Assembly: GCA_028698765.1 (NCBI GenBank) | Contig: JAQVVW010000069.1 | Coordinates: 1-7,031, forward strand | Length of the DNA: 7,031 nucleotides | Direction of reading: 5' to 3' | Source of the DNA: Methanoculleus sp. | GTDB lineage: Archaea; Halobacteriota; Methanomicrobia; Methanomicrobiales; Methanoculleaceae | Shown here: piece by piece, positions 1 to 5,098 of the stretch | How positions within the stretch are numbered: position 1 is the first letter of the stretch | How the letters are laid out: every line of letters starts with the position of its first letter | Translations under genes and position numbers: made by a program | Notes under the pieces: model-generated | What the model saw: the letters and a program-made list of their open reading frames with translations, nothing else | The model's database searches: none | What the model was told of the DNA's origin: nothing

Positions 1-282
1 GAGGAGACCCCCGATGCCTGCCCCGGTGATGGCTCCCGCTATCCCCTTCCGGACCTCTTTTCGCTCCCGGTTGACGGTGTAACTCACCCGGACGTTCTCG
101 CGGTCGACCGTGATCTCCATGCTCCCCTCTTCGCCGGTATGCCGGACATCCATCCTTGAAGATGCATCCCCGATGCTCTGGTGCGTGATCTCCGTGCCCC
201 TGAGCGCGAGCTGCGACATCAGCCGTTCCACGAAGTCGCGGTAAAGAGACGAAACACCCTGCCCATAATAAATAAAAGCCAT
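1..282 (-). CDS. Unrecognised protein with glycine-rich segment, N-terminal part (runs off left edge)
   Basis: The minus strand is open from an ATG at 282 to the window edge, giving 94 residues with no stop. I do not recognise the family. The N-terminus (MAFIYYGQG, then an amphipathic stretch to about residue 28) is followed by a polar, charged region rich in E, R and T (residues 30-80). At the edge comes a glycine-rich hydrophobic run (residues 80-94, GIAGAITGAGIGGLL), which resembles a glycine-zipper membrane-associated helix. A TATA-like box at 331-338 lies about 50 bp upstream of this ATG and supports it. An in-frame ATG at 219 is a possible alternative start, because the AT-rich stretch at 265-279 could itself be a promoter. 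The gene is divergent from the small zinc-ribbon-like gene at 427. Function unknown; coding status is likely from continuous codon structure and sensible composition. Confidence 0.7.
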   Translation of the reverse strand, partial: MAFIYYGQGVSSLYRDFVERLMSQLALRGTEITHQSIGDASSRMDVRHTGEEGSMEITVDRENVRVSYTVNRERKEVRKGIAGAITGAGIGGLL

Positions 283-330
283 AGGATCATCCGTTACGGT
301 TCTCGATGGTAGAAGATACACCAGTATCCG

Positions 331-338
331 ATAAAAAG
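331..338 (-). promoter_or_regulatory. TATA-like box for the left-edge gene, possibly shared with the divergent small gene
   Basis: The minus strand reads CTTTTTAT here. Transcription would be expected to begin about 25 bp further on, near 309, leaving a leader of roughly 27 nt before the ATG at 282. Read on the plus strand the same element is ATAAAAAG and could also serve the small gene starting at 427. Archaeal TATA boxes are nearly symmetric, so direction cannot be decided from this motif alone. Confidence 0.4.
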
Positions 339-340
339 CC

Positions 341-363
341 TTTCCCGGGCGCCCCGGGGGAAA
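341..363. repeat. GC-rich imperfect inverted repeat
   Basis: The outer arms TTTCCC (341-346) and GGGAAA (358-363) are perfectly complementary. Inside them GGG (347-349) can pair with CCC, with a small bulge. The element sits between the TATA-like box at 331-338 and the start of the small plus-strand gene. It could form a hairpin in that gene's leader or act as an operator. Its role is unknown. Confidence 0.4.
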
Positions 364-413
364 CAGGGCATCGGCGCGATTCATCACAGGGAGAAGCCAA
401 CATTCATCCGTCC

Positions 414-418
414 GGAGG
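414..418 (+). promoter_or_regulatory. Ribosome binding site GGAGG that favours a TTG start
   Basis: GGAGG lies 8 nt before the in-frame TTG at 427 and 20 nt before the first ATG at 439. The CBS gene in this window has the same GGAGG-8 nt spacing before its ATG. This favours TTG at 427 as the initiator of the small gene. Confidence 0.5.
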
Positions 419-426
419 AAGATTAC

Positions 427-603
427 TTGCAGGGACCCATGACGGCCATCGGAAAGATCCTCTGCCGGATAGGGCTCCACCGCTGGGGCAGGAAGCGGGG
501 ATACGACCAGTACTCCTCGAACGTCATTGAGTGGGAGCAACGGTGCGAGCGGTGCGGGAAGAGAAAGCGGTGGGTCGAGGCGAAGCGGGACCGGCGGCGG
601 TGA
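427..603 (+). CDS. Very small zinc-ribbon-like protein (C-x4-H ... C-x2-C)
   Basis: The frame encodes 58 residues from TTG (427), or 54 from the ATG at 439. Counting from the ATG, it shows C9-x4-H14 (CRIGLH) followed by W16. A basic linker leads to C36-x2-C39 (CERCGK) and a highly basic tail (KRDRRR). Four ligands in this order suggest one structural Zn2+ ion. The arrangement resembles small phage and prokaryotic zinc-finger proteins of the DUF1660 kind; that resemblance is from memory and unverified. The basic tail would fit nucleic acid binding, which is inference. TTG is preferred for its GGAGG at 414-418. Upstream codons are open to 313 but contain no other usual start. The stop lies 28 bp from the stop of the convergent histidine kinase. 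The gene is short enough to be missed by automatic annotation. Confidence 0.68.
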   Translation: MQGPMTAIGKILCRIGLHRWGRKRGYDQYSSNVIEWEQRCERCGKRKRWVEAKRDRRR

Positions 604-631
604 CGGCTCGTCAGCCGGAATGCGCACCTGC

Positions 632-2080
632 TCAGACACCGGTTACGGCATCGGCACCCCGGCTCCGCCAGCCACCCTCCGGCACCAGTATCTCGAACCG
701 GGCGCCTTTCCCGGGTTCGCCGGTCTCCCGAATGCCGATCCCGGTGGTCGAGAGGATTTCGCGCACCAGGAAGAGGCCGAGGCCGGTGTTCCGGCCGAAA
801 CCACGTATGAATATCCTCTCTTTCTCGTGTGCCGGTATCCCGGGACCGTTGTCCTCGACAACGATGACAAGGCTCTCCCCCCGGCGCCGGCACCCGACCC
901 TGACCTCCGGGGCCGGCCCGGCATACCTGACCGAATTCTCGAAGAGATTATAGAATACCTTCTCCAGCATCGTGTCGGCGTAAATCTCAAATCCTCCGAT
1001 TTCGGTAAGGAGAGTGAGATCCCGGGCGTCGAGGTCCGCCGCCGCATGTGCCACGCATTCCCGAAGTCCCCGGTAATCCGGGGCCCGGACTCCGAGATCC
1101 TGATAGTCCTGAGTGAACGCAATCTGGCGGCTGATGAACCCGAGAGCCCGCCCCTGCCTGTCCATGTAACCAAGGAGAACCGGATCGGTTATCCGCTCTC
1201 TCATGAACTCCAGGTTGCCCTGAAGGACGGTCAGCTGGTTGAGGATGTCGTGCCGGGTGATGCCGGAGAGCAGGTGCATCTTCCGGTTCGCGGCTATCAA
1301 CGCGGCTTCCGTCTGCTTTCGCGCGGTGACGTCCCGGACGATGGCCTGAAGCTGGCGCGGGCCTTTCACGTCCAGCCGGCTCACACTCATCTCCGTATCG
1401 TAACGCTTCCCGCTCGGTGCGGTGATCCGCCACTCGAAGAACTGCGGCTGCCCGGAATACGCCGCCTGCATCTTCTCGACAGCGCTCGCAAACGCCGGGA
1501 CACCGTCCGGCTGGACCGGGCTCGATAATTCCCAGGGCGCCTTCCCGATGAGGAACTCCCGGGTGCACCGAAAGGTGTCGAGGGCCTTTTCGTTGCAGTC
1601 AACGAACCGGTCTTCCTCAAAGATGAAGATCGGATCGTTCGCCCCCTCGAAGAGAGCCCGGTAGCGTTTCTCGGAGTCCTGCAACGCCCGGACGGCTTGC
1701 CGGCGCTCCACCGCCTGCACGACCCGGTGCTCAAGCTCGGCAAACTGCGAGTGGGGGTCGCCTCCTTTGTGGATGTAGCCGTCAGCACCGCAATTGAGCG
1801 CCTCGATGACGACCTCCTCACGGCCGCGGCCCGTAAAGAGGATGAACGGGATATCCCCGAAGCGCTGCCGTACCTCTTTTAAGAGCTCGATGCCGTCCAT
1901 CTCCGGCATCTGGTAGTCCGCAATGACGGTGTCGCAGGGCTGCTCCCCGAGTCGGGCCAGGGCCTCCCGGGCGGAGGACGCGGTCTTCATGGTGAGCACA
2001 CCCGAGCGTTCGAGAAACATCGTACCGAGTTCAAGAAGGGCTGGTTCGTCATCGACGTAGAGTACGGAATACTGAACCAT
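632..2080 (-). CDS. Receiver-PAS-histidine kinase (cytoplasmic hybrid sensor)
   Basis: This 482-residue protein has an N-terminal response-regulator receiver, a central PAS domain and a C-terminal kinase core. Receiver (about 1-120): acidic pair D10-D11, phosphoacceptor D55 in VIADYQMPEMDG, T83 in LFTGRG, and K105 in YIHKGG. PAS domain: about 137-254, starting KRYRALFEGANDPIF and ending with AIVRDVTARKQ. Kinase: H-box with H277 (TRHDILNQL), N-box with N382 (NLFENSVRYA), G1 DNGPGIP (about 410-416), and a short ATP lid leading to TGLGL (about 432-436). No transmembrane segment or signal peptide is present, so it should sense a cytoplasmic cue and relay phosphate between kinase and receiver. No partner regulator or output domain lies nearby. 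ATG 2080 is preferred over the in-frame ATG at 2104 because MVQYSVLYVDDEP is a standard receiver start and the TATA-like box at 2119-2128 lies too close to 2104. Confidence 0.93.
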   Translation of the reverse strand: MVQYSVLYVDDEPALLELGTMFLERSGVLTMKTASSAREALARLGEQPCDTVIADYQMPEMDGIELLKEVRQRFGDIPFILFTGRGREEVVIEALNCGADGYIHKGGDPHSQFAELEHRVVQAVERRQAVRALQDSEKRYRALFEGANDPIFIFEEDRFVDCNEKALDTFRCTREFLIGKAPWELSSPVQPDGVPAFASAVEKMQAAYSGQPQFFEWRITAPSGKRYDTEMSVSRLDVKGPRQLQAIVRDVTARKQTEAALIAANRKMHLLSGITRHDILNQLTVLQGNLEFMRERITDPVLLGYMDRQGRALGFISRQIAFTQDYQDLGVRAPDYRGLRECVAHAAADLDARDLTLLTEIGGFEIYADTMLEKVFYNLFENSVRYAGPAPEVRVGCRRRGESLVIVVEDNGPGIPAHEKERIFIRGFGRNTGLGLFLVREILSTTGIGIRETGEPGKGARFEILVPEGGWRSRGADAVTGV

Positions 2081-2118
2081 CTGCAACGTTTCCAGATCCA
2101 ACATACCTGAGTTACCCT

Positions 2119-2128
2119 ATAATAATTT
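2119..2128 (-). promoter_or_regulatory. TATA-like box upstream of the histidine kinase
   Basis: The minus strand reads AAATTATTAT within a GC-rich background. Start of transcription is expected about 25 bp downstream, near 2098. That is past the ATG at 2104 but before the ATG at 2080. It indicates that the kinase has its own promoter rather than depending on the upstream flavin reductase gene. Confidence 0.5.
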
Positions 2129-2168
2129 GTCGTAATAGCACGACGGCGCTGAAACACAGGACTCCGGA

Positions 2169-2219
2169 GATAGACTGCAGATGCAGGGTTATCTGTCACT
2201 AAGGTGCTCTGCAGTTATC
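2169..2219. repeat. Imperfect inverted repeat in the kinase upstream region
   Basis: The left arm GATAGACTGCAG (2169-2180) and right arm CTGCAGTTATC (2209-2219) are complementary apart from one extra base in the left arm. They are separated by 28 bp. The element lies between the flavin reductase stop (2275) and the kinase TATA-like box. It could be a transcript-end hairpin for the flavin reductase gene or paired regulator sites upstream of the kinase. There is no adjacent T-run, so a classical terminator is less likely. Confidence 0.45.
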
Positions 2220-2274
2220 CACGACAGCCGACGCAACGGTGATGAGCCACAGAGGCCGTCGAGATCCTGAAAAG

Positions 2275-2850
2275 TTAATTTTTGAGTTCCTTCCCCACCG
2301 AGAAGGCCTTCGCGAGGGCTTCTCCGAACCCGTAGTACTCCTGCCGCATCGAGTCGTAGGCGAACGGCCGGATCTTCTCGATATCGGGTTTACCGTCCGC
2401 CCCGAGGGCGCTCTCGTCCACCTTCACGTCCAGGATCTCCCCGATGAACTGGGTGTGCAGGCCGATCTCGACCGTCTGGAGGAGGCGGCACTCGAGGACG
2501 ACCGGGAACTCACCGACGTAGGGGGCGTTCACAAGGTCGCTCTTCACCGGCGTCAGATTGGTCGCGGCGAACTTGTCCGTATCCCGCCCGGAGGCGATCC
2601 CGAAGTAGTCGGCCTCCTTTACGTAGTCCGCCGAGGGTATGCTGATCGTGAACTCGCGCTGCTCGACCAGGTTTGCGTAGGTCTGCCGGGCCTTCTGCAC
2701 TGAGACCGCCACCGACGGCGGACGGGACGAGCAGATCCCGCCCCATGCAGCGACCATCGCATCCGGCCGGCCGTCGGTGCCGTAGGTTCCGATGATCAGG
2801 ACAGGGTGGGGATAGAGGAGAGTCCGTGGGCCGATTGATTGCTTTGTCAT
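2275..2850 (-). CDS. Flavin reductase / flavoredoxin-like FMN-binding protein
   Basis: This 191-residue protein fits the flavin reductase-like (FMN-binding split barrel) family, whose members are usually near this length. The N-terminal part (residues 9-40) runs [17 protein letters not shown] to [14 protein letters not shown]. That matches the family's typical opening of a strand, then an M-x-x-A-W/S motif, then a Cys-Ser-x-x-P-P flavin-contacting loop. Residues 44-75 ([17 protein letters not shown] to FTISIPS) match the following family segment. A conserved-looking [11 protein letters not shown] strand is at about 120-130. Members bind FMN and transfer electrons, or reduce flavin with NAD(P)H; in anaerobic archaea they are often called flavoredoxins. 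The exact donor and acceptor cannot be read from sequence. ATG 2850 gives the natural family start; longer extensions to 3045 overlap the divergent CBS promoter. No strong ribosome binding site precedes it, so a leaderless or short-leader mRNA is possible. Confidence 0.88.
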   Translation of the reverse strand: MTKQSIGPRTLLYPHPVLIIGTYGTDGRPDAMVAAWGGICSSRPPSVAVSVQKARQTYANLVEQREFTISIPSADYVKEADYFGIASGRDTDKFAATNLTPVKSDLVNAPYVGEFPVVLECRLLQTVEIGLHTQFIGEILDVKVDESALGADGKPDIEKIRPFAYDSMRQEYYGFGEALAKAFSVGKELKN

Positions 2851-2875
2851 GGGGGTATGGTTCGTCCCTGGGCCG

Positions 2876-2883
2876 GGATAAAC
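2876..2883 (-). promoter_or_regulatory. TATA-like box for the flavin reductase
   Basis: The minus strand reads AGTTTATC, preceded by an A-rich stretch (AAAAAG spanning about 2882-2887) that could act as the TFB recognition element. Its centre is about 30 bp from the ATG at 2850. Transcription should therefore begin within a few bases of the start codon. Confidence 0.5.
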
Positions 2884-2998
2884 TTTTTCGAGCCCCGGGA
2901 CGGGCAAGGGAGGGGGTCGAACGCTCACGCGGCGGACGCTACGGTCAGAATAACCGGTAGCAAGTCCGTTGGCATGGTGCCGGGATCTGCCGCTGAAC

Positions 2999-3005
2999 AT
3001 TATAT
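2999..3005 (+). promoter_or_regulatory. TATA-like box for the CBS-domain gene
   Basis: The plus strand reads ATTATAT. The expected start of transcription near 3027 leaves a leader of about 50 nt before ATG 3077, or about 17 nt before ATG 3044. A second AT-rich patch (CATATA, 3029-3034) could be an alternative box. Confidence 0.45.
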
Positions 3006-3063
3006 GGAGAAGGGTGGGCGGTACGTTCATATAGGATACCCGCATGAGTCAGTCGCCGTCAAC

Positions 3064-3068
3064 GGAGG
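3064..3068 (+). promoter_or_regulatory. Ribosome binding site deciding the CBS gene start
   Basis: A perfect GGAGG lies 8 nt before the ATG at 3077. The earlier in-frame ATG at 3044 has only AGGA (3033-3036) before it, so 3077 is preferred. Confidence 0.6.
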
Positions 3069-3076
3069 AAACGGAT

Positions 3077-3529
3077 ATGGGTATTGTGAAGTGCTGCCGT
3101 GAGCAGGTCGTCGCCGTCTCGCCGGACACGCCGGCGCTGGAGGTGGCGAAGGTCATGGGAGAGAAGAACGTCGGGAGCGTCGTCGTCGTCACCGGCGACA
3201 ACCGGCCTGCCGGCATACTTACCGACCGCGACCTCGCGGTCAGGGTCATGGCTCAGGAGAAGAACCCGGGCGAGGTCCGGGCGGGGGATATCCTGACCCG
3301 GGACGTGATCACCTTCCAGGACAGCATGGGGGTCTACGAGGCCATCCAGAAGATGACCTCGGAAGGCATCAGGCGGATGCCGATCGTCGACGGCGGCGGG
3401 AGACTGATCGGGATCGTCACGATGGACGATATCATCCGGATGCTGGGCGAAGAGATGGCCGCCATCGCAAAGAACATCGAGAAGCAGAGTCCCCCCATGC
3501 AGGAAGCAGCCGCTCCCACGCCCATGTAG
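3077..3529 (+). CDS. Two-CBS-domain protein
   Basis: This 150-residue protein consists of a tandem CBS (Bateman) pair and a short tail. CBS1 (about 10-60) starts VVAVSPDTPALEVAKVM and ends in GILTDRD. CBS2 (about 73-125) starts VITFQDSMGVYEAI and ends in GIVTMDD. The G-[IL]-[VL]-T-x-x-D signatures (T49/D52 and T115/D118) are the residues that usually contact the ribose of adenine nucleotides. The protein therefore probably binds AMP, ATP or SAM as a regulatory module. No catalytic or DNA-binding domain is attached, so the partner is unknown. The tail (about 126-150) is Met-, Ala- and Pro-rich and probably disordered. The start is set by GGAGG at 3064-3068; ATG 3044 would add 11 polar residues. 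The gene is divergent from the flavin reductase and stands alone, ended by the terminator just after its stop. Confidence 0.93.
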   Translation: MGIVKCCREQVVAVSPDTPALEVAKVMGEKNVGSVVVVTGDNRPAGILTDRDLAVRVMAQEKNPGEVRAGDILTRDVITFQDSMGVYEAIQKMTSEGIRRMPIVDGGGRLIGIVTMDDIIRMLGEEMAAIAKNIEKQSPPMQEAAAPTPM

Positions 3530-3550
3530 GGGGCCGGCACCCCCTTTTTT
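3529..3550 (+). terminator. GC stem plus T6 transcription terminator
   Basis: Starting at the last base of the CBS stop codon, GGGGG (3529-3533) can pair with CCCCC (3540-3544) around a 6-nt loop, immediately followed by six T residues (3545-3550). Archaeal RNA polymerase stops at T-runs, and the stem resembles an intrinsic terminator. It sits between the CBS gene and the convergent PEBP gene whose stop is at 3567. Confidence 0.7.
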
Positions 3551-3566
3551 GCCGCAGGCCCGGGCC

Positions 3567-4025
3567 CTACTCCATAGCGAAGACCACAGCCTCCCCGGTC
3601 TGGTTTATCTTCCCGTTCATCGCCCGGACCATCTCCTCCCAGGTCGCCCCGGGGGGGAGTGCAAGATCGAGGTCGAGCGCGTAGACACGGAAGAGGTAGG
3701 CCTCGCCCGCCCCGGCCTCCGGGCAGGGCCCCCGGTAACCAAGGGTGTCGAAATCGTTTGTGCCCTGCACGGCATGGAGTGGCGACTCCACCGTCTCTCC
3801 CTCCGGGAACCCTTCGGGGATCAGCGGAACCGCGGGGAGGTTCCAGAGGAGCCACGCCACCTTTGACGGCCCTTCCTCGGGGCTCGTCGTCGCAAGGATC
3901 GCGAGTGACTTGATGTTCGGGAGGAGCCCTTCGACCCGGATTGCGGGCGACCGGTTCGCTCCCCGGCAGGTGTACTCCGGCGGGAACTCTTCAAAGTCCA
4001 GACTCACTACCAGTTTTTGCGCCAT
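3567..4025 (-). CDS. PEBP/YbhB-family protein, copy 1 (strongly degenerate ligand pocket)
   Basis: This 152-residue protein belongs to the phosphatidylethanolamine-binding protein (Raf kinase inhibitor-like, YbhB/YbcL) family, which is normally about 150-180 residues. It keeps the family scaffold: FPPEYTCRGANRSPAI (14-29), LLWNLP (59-64), AVQGTNDF (85-92), GYRGPCP (96-102) and the final LFRVYALD strand (111-118). Several pocket residues differ from the canonical family. DPDAP is replaced by TSPEE (47-51), the His of the T-H-W motif by A57, and the late His-Arg by E108-A109. It therefore probably does not bind the usual phosphate-like ligand, though the fold should be intact. It has no signal peptide. 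AGGAG 6 nt before ATG 4025 and a TATA-like box at 4063-4071 give it its own expression signals. It follows two paralogues on the same strand. Confidence 0.9.
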   Translation of the reverse strand: MAQKLVVSLDFEEFPPEYTCRGANRSPAIRVEGLLPNIKSLAILATTSPEEGPSKVAWLLWNLPAVPLIPEGFPEGETVESPLHAVQGTNDFDTLGYRGPCPEAGAGEAYLFRVYALDLDLALPPGATWEEMVRAMNGKINQTGEAVVFAME

Positions 4026-4030
4026 ATCAG

Positions 4031-4036
4031 ACTCCT
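4031..4036 (-). promoter_or_regulatory. Ribosome binding site for PEBP copy 1
   Basis: The minus strand reads AGGAGT, ending 5 nt before the ATG at 4025. This confirms that start codon. Confidence 0.55.
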
Positions 4037-4062
4037 ATGATACTCACTTTCCAGGATCATGG

Positions 4063-4071
4063 TATTAAAAT
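4063..4071 (-). promoter_or_regulatory. TATA-like box for PEBP copy 1
   Basis: The minus strand reads ATTTTAATA in the 57-bp gap between PEBP copies 2 and 1. Transcription should begin near 4040, leaving a leader of about 15 nt that contains the ribosome binding site. Copy 1 can therefore be expressed independently of copy 2. Confidence 0.5.
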
Positions 4072-4082
4072 GGTGCGTCTGG

Positions 4083-4550
4083 TCACCGGGCATACATGGC
4101 GGCGGTCTCGCCGAACCCGAGGACGTGGCCCCGCATCGCGTCGATGAGGTCGTGCTTGCCTGCGCCGGGCGCGAGATCGAGCAGGGTATCGAGCCCGTAG
4201 ACCTTGAAGAGACAGCGATGCGTCTCGCCCCGGGGAGGACAGGGGCCGCGCCACCCGATGCTCCCATAGTCGTTCGTCCCCTGGACGGCACGCACCGGGG
4301 CCGTGACGACACCCTGCGGCGGGATACCCTCCGGGATCAGGGGTAACGGCGCGAGGTTCCAGGCGATCCAGGTTGTAAAGGAGCACCCGGGTTCGAAGGG
4401 GTTCAACGCAAAGACCGCCACCGACCGCATATCATCCGTTAGACCGCGGATCCTCAGTTCCGGGGAGAGATCGGGGCCGTCGCACGTATTCCAGGTGGGA
4501 AGCTCCGCCGAACGGAGGGAGACTGCCAGCCTGGCAACTTCGGAGCCCAT
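4083..4550 (-). CDS. PEBP/YbhB-family protein, copy 2 (partly degenerate ligand pocket)
   Basis: This 155-residue protein is from the same PEBP family as its neighbours. Recognisable segments are TWNTCDGPDLSPEL (19-32), WIAWNL (61-66), AVQGTNDYGSIGWRGPCPPRGETHR (88-112) and FKVYGLD (115-121). Unlike copy 1 it keeps GPCPP (102-106) and the late H111-R112. The acidic DPDAP loop has become NPFEP (50-54), and the His of T-H-W is T60. The pocket is thus half conserved, and ligand binding is uncertain. ATG 4550 is chosen because it gives an N-terminus aligned with the paralogues plus a few residues. The same frame stays open upstream only as an antisense-like shadow of copy 3. No ribosome binding site is evident; the TATA-like box about 28 bp upstream suggests a leaderless mRNA. 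Confidence 0.88.
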   Translation of the reverse strand: MGSEVARLAVSLRSAELPTWNTCDGPDLSPELRIRGLTDDMRSVAVFALNPFEPGCSFTTWIAWNLAPLPLIPEGIPPQGVVTAPVRAVQGTNDYGSIGWRGPCPPRGETHRCLFKVYGLDTLLDLAPGAGKHDLIDAMRGHVLGFGETAAMYAR

Positions 4551-4573
4551 GCCGGAGTTCTCGGCGCGAGGAT

Positions 4574-4582
4574 GATAAATAT
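4574..4582 (-). promoter_or_regulatory. TATA-like box for PEBP copy 2
   Basis: The minus strand reads ATATTTATC in the 79-bp gap between PEBP copies 3 and 2. Its centre is about 28 bp from the ATG at 4550, so the transcript would begin almost at the start codon. Confidence 0.55.
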
Positions 4583-4629
4583 GTTGCGGGAGAGTGCCCG
4601 GGTCCCCCCGGCGGGAACCGGATCGTCGC

Positions 4630-5079
4630 TTACCGGCTGTAGACCGCCATCGTCTCGCCGTAGCCGGTCGCAACGGAGGTAAGCGCAGCATCGAGTTCGA
4701 CCCACCCGGCACCCGGCGGGAGGTCGATCTCCCGTTCCACGCCCCAAACCCGGATGAAGAAGCGGTGCTCCGCACCCTTCGGCGGGCAGGGGCCGCCGTA
4801 GCCGGTCCGCCGGAAGTTGTTCGTCCCCTGGACGGCAGGGACCGGACGGGAGACCCGGGGCTCCGGGGGGATGCCCGCGGGGATCCCGCCGGTCGACGGC
4901 ATGTTCCAGGCAAGCCAGTGGGTGAACGTGCCTCGCGGAGCGTCCGGGTCGTCCATGATGACCGCGAGGTACGGGGCTTTCGCGCCGAGGACCGTGATCG
5001 CCGGCGAGGTGTCCGCGCCATCGCACGTATGCTCCGGCGGGAAGACGCCGAAGCCCAGAATTACCGTTAACAGTTCCAT
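4630..5079 (-). CDS. PEBP/YbhB-family protein, copy 3 (canonical ligand pocket)
   Basis: This 149-residue protein is the most canonical of the three paralogues. It has FPPEHTCDGADTSPAI (13-28), an intact D44-P-D-A-P48, the T-H-W motif with H54, AVQGTNNF (82-89), GYGGPCPPKG (93-102) and H105-R106. In this family these form the conserved anion pocket that binds phosphate-type ligands. Its physiological ligand in archaea is not established. There is no signal peptide, so it should be cytoplasmic. ATG 5079 is chosen because it aligns exactly with copy 1 and has AGGA 8 nt upstream. The in-frame ATG at 5097, 1 nt after the phosphoribosyltransferase stop, would add MDRNVT. Either start makes it the second gene of a tight pair with the phosphoribosyltransferase, probably cotranscribed and perhaps translationally coupled. 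Confidence 0.92.
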   Translation of the reverse strand: MELLTVILGFGVFPPEHTCDGADTSPAITVLGAKAPYLAVIMDDPDAPRGTFTHWLAWNMPSTGGIPAGIPPEPRVSRPVPAVQGTNNFRRTGYGGPCPPKGAEHRFFIRVWGVEREIDLPPGAGWVELDAALTSVATGYGETMAVYSR

Positions 5080-5098
5080 CGTCACGTTCCTGTCCATG

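Noticed and set aside
306..530. Plus-strand frame of 74 codons overlapping the small zinc-like gene
   Set aside because: No ribosome binding site and no motif. The overlapping frame at 427-603 has the Cys/His pattern and GGAGG, so it is the better candidate.
527..1528. Long plus-strand open frame of 333 codons opposite the histidine kinase
   Set aside because: It lies entirely antisense to the kinase and its own overlap into the gene's downstream end. It has low-complexity Pro/Arg/Gly-rich content and no domain; long antisense frames are common in high-GC DNA.
3545..3550. T-run considered as terminator for the convergent PEBP gene too
   Set aside because: On the minus strand this run is A6, which does not act as a termination signal; only the CBS gene benefits from it.
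4551..5021. Upstream extension of PEBP copy 2 in the same frame to 5021
   Set aside because: The extension is Arg/Ser/Pro-rich and overlaps PEBP copy 3 in another frame. Family alignment starts near ATG 4550, and a TATA-like box lies inside the extension.
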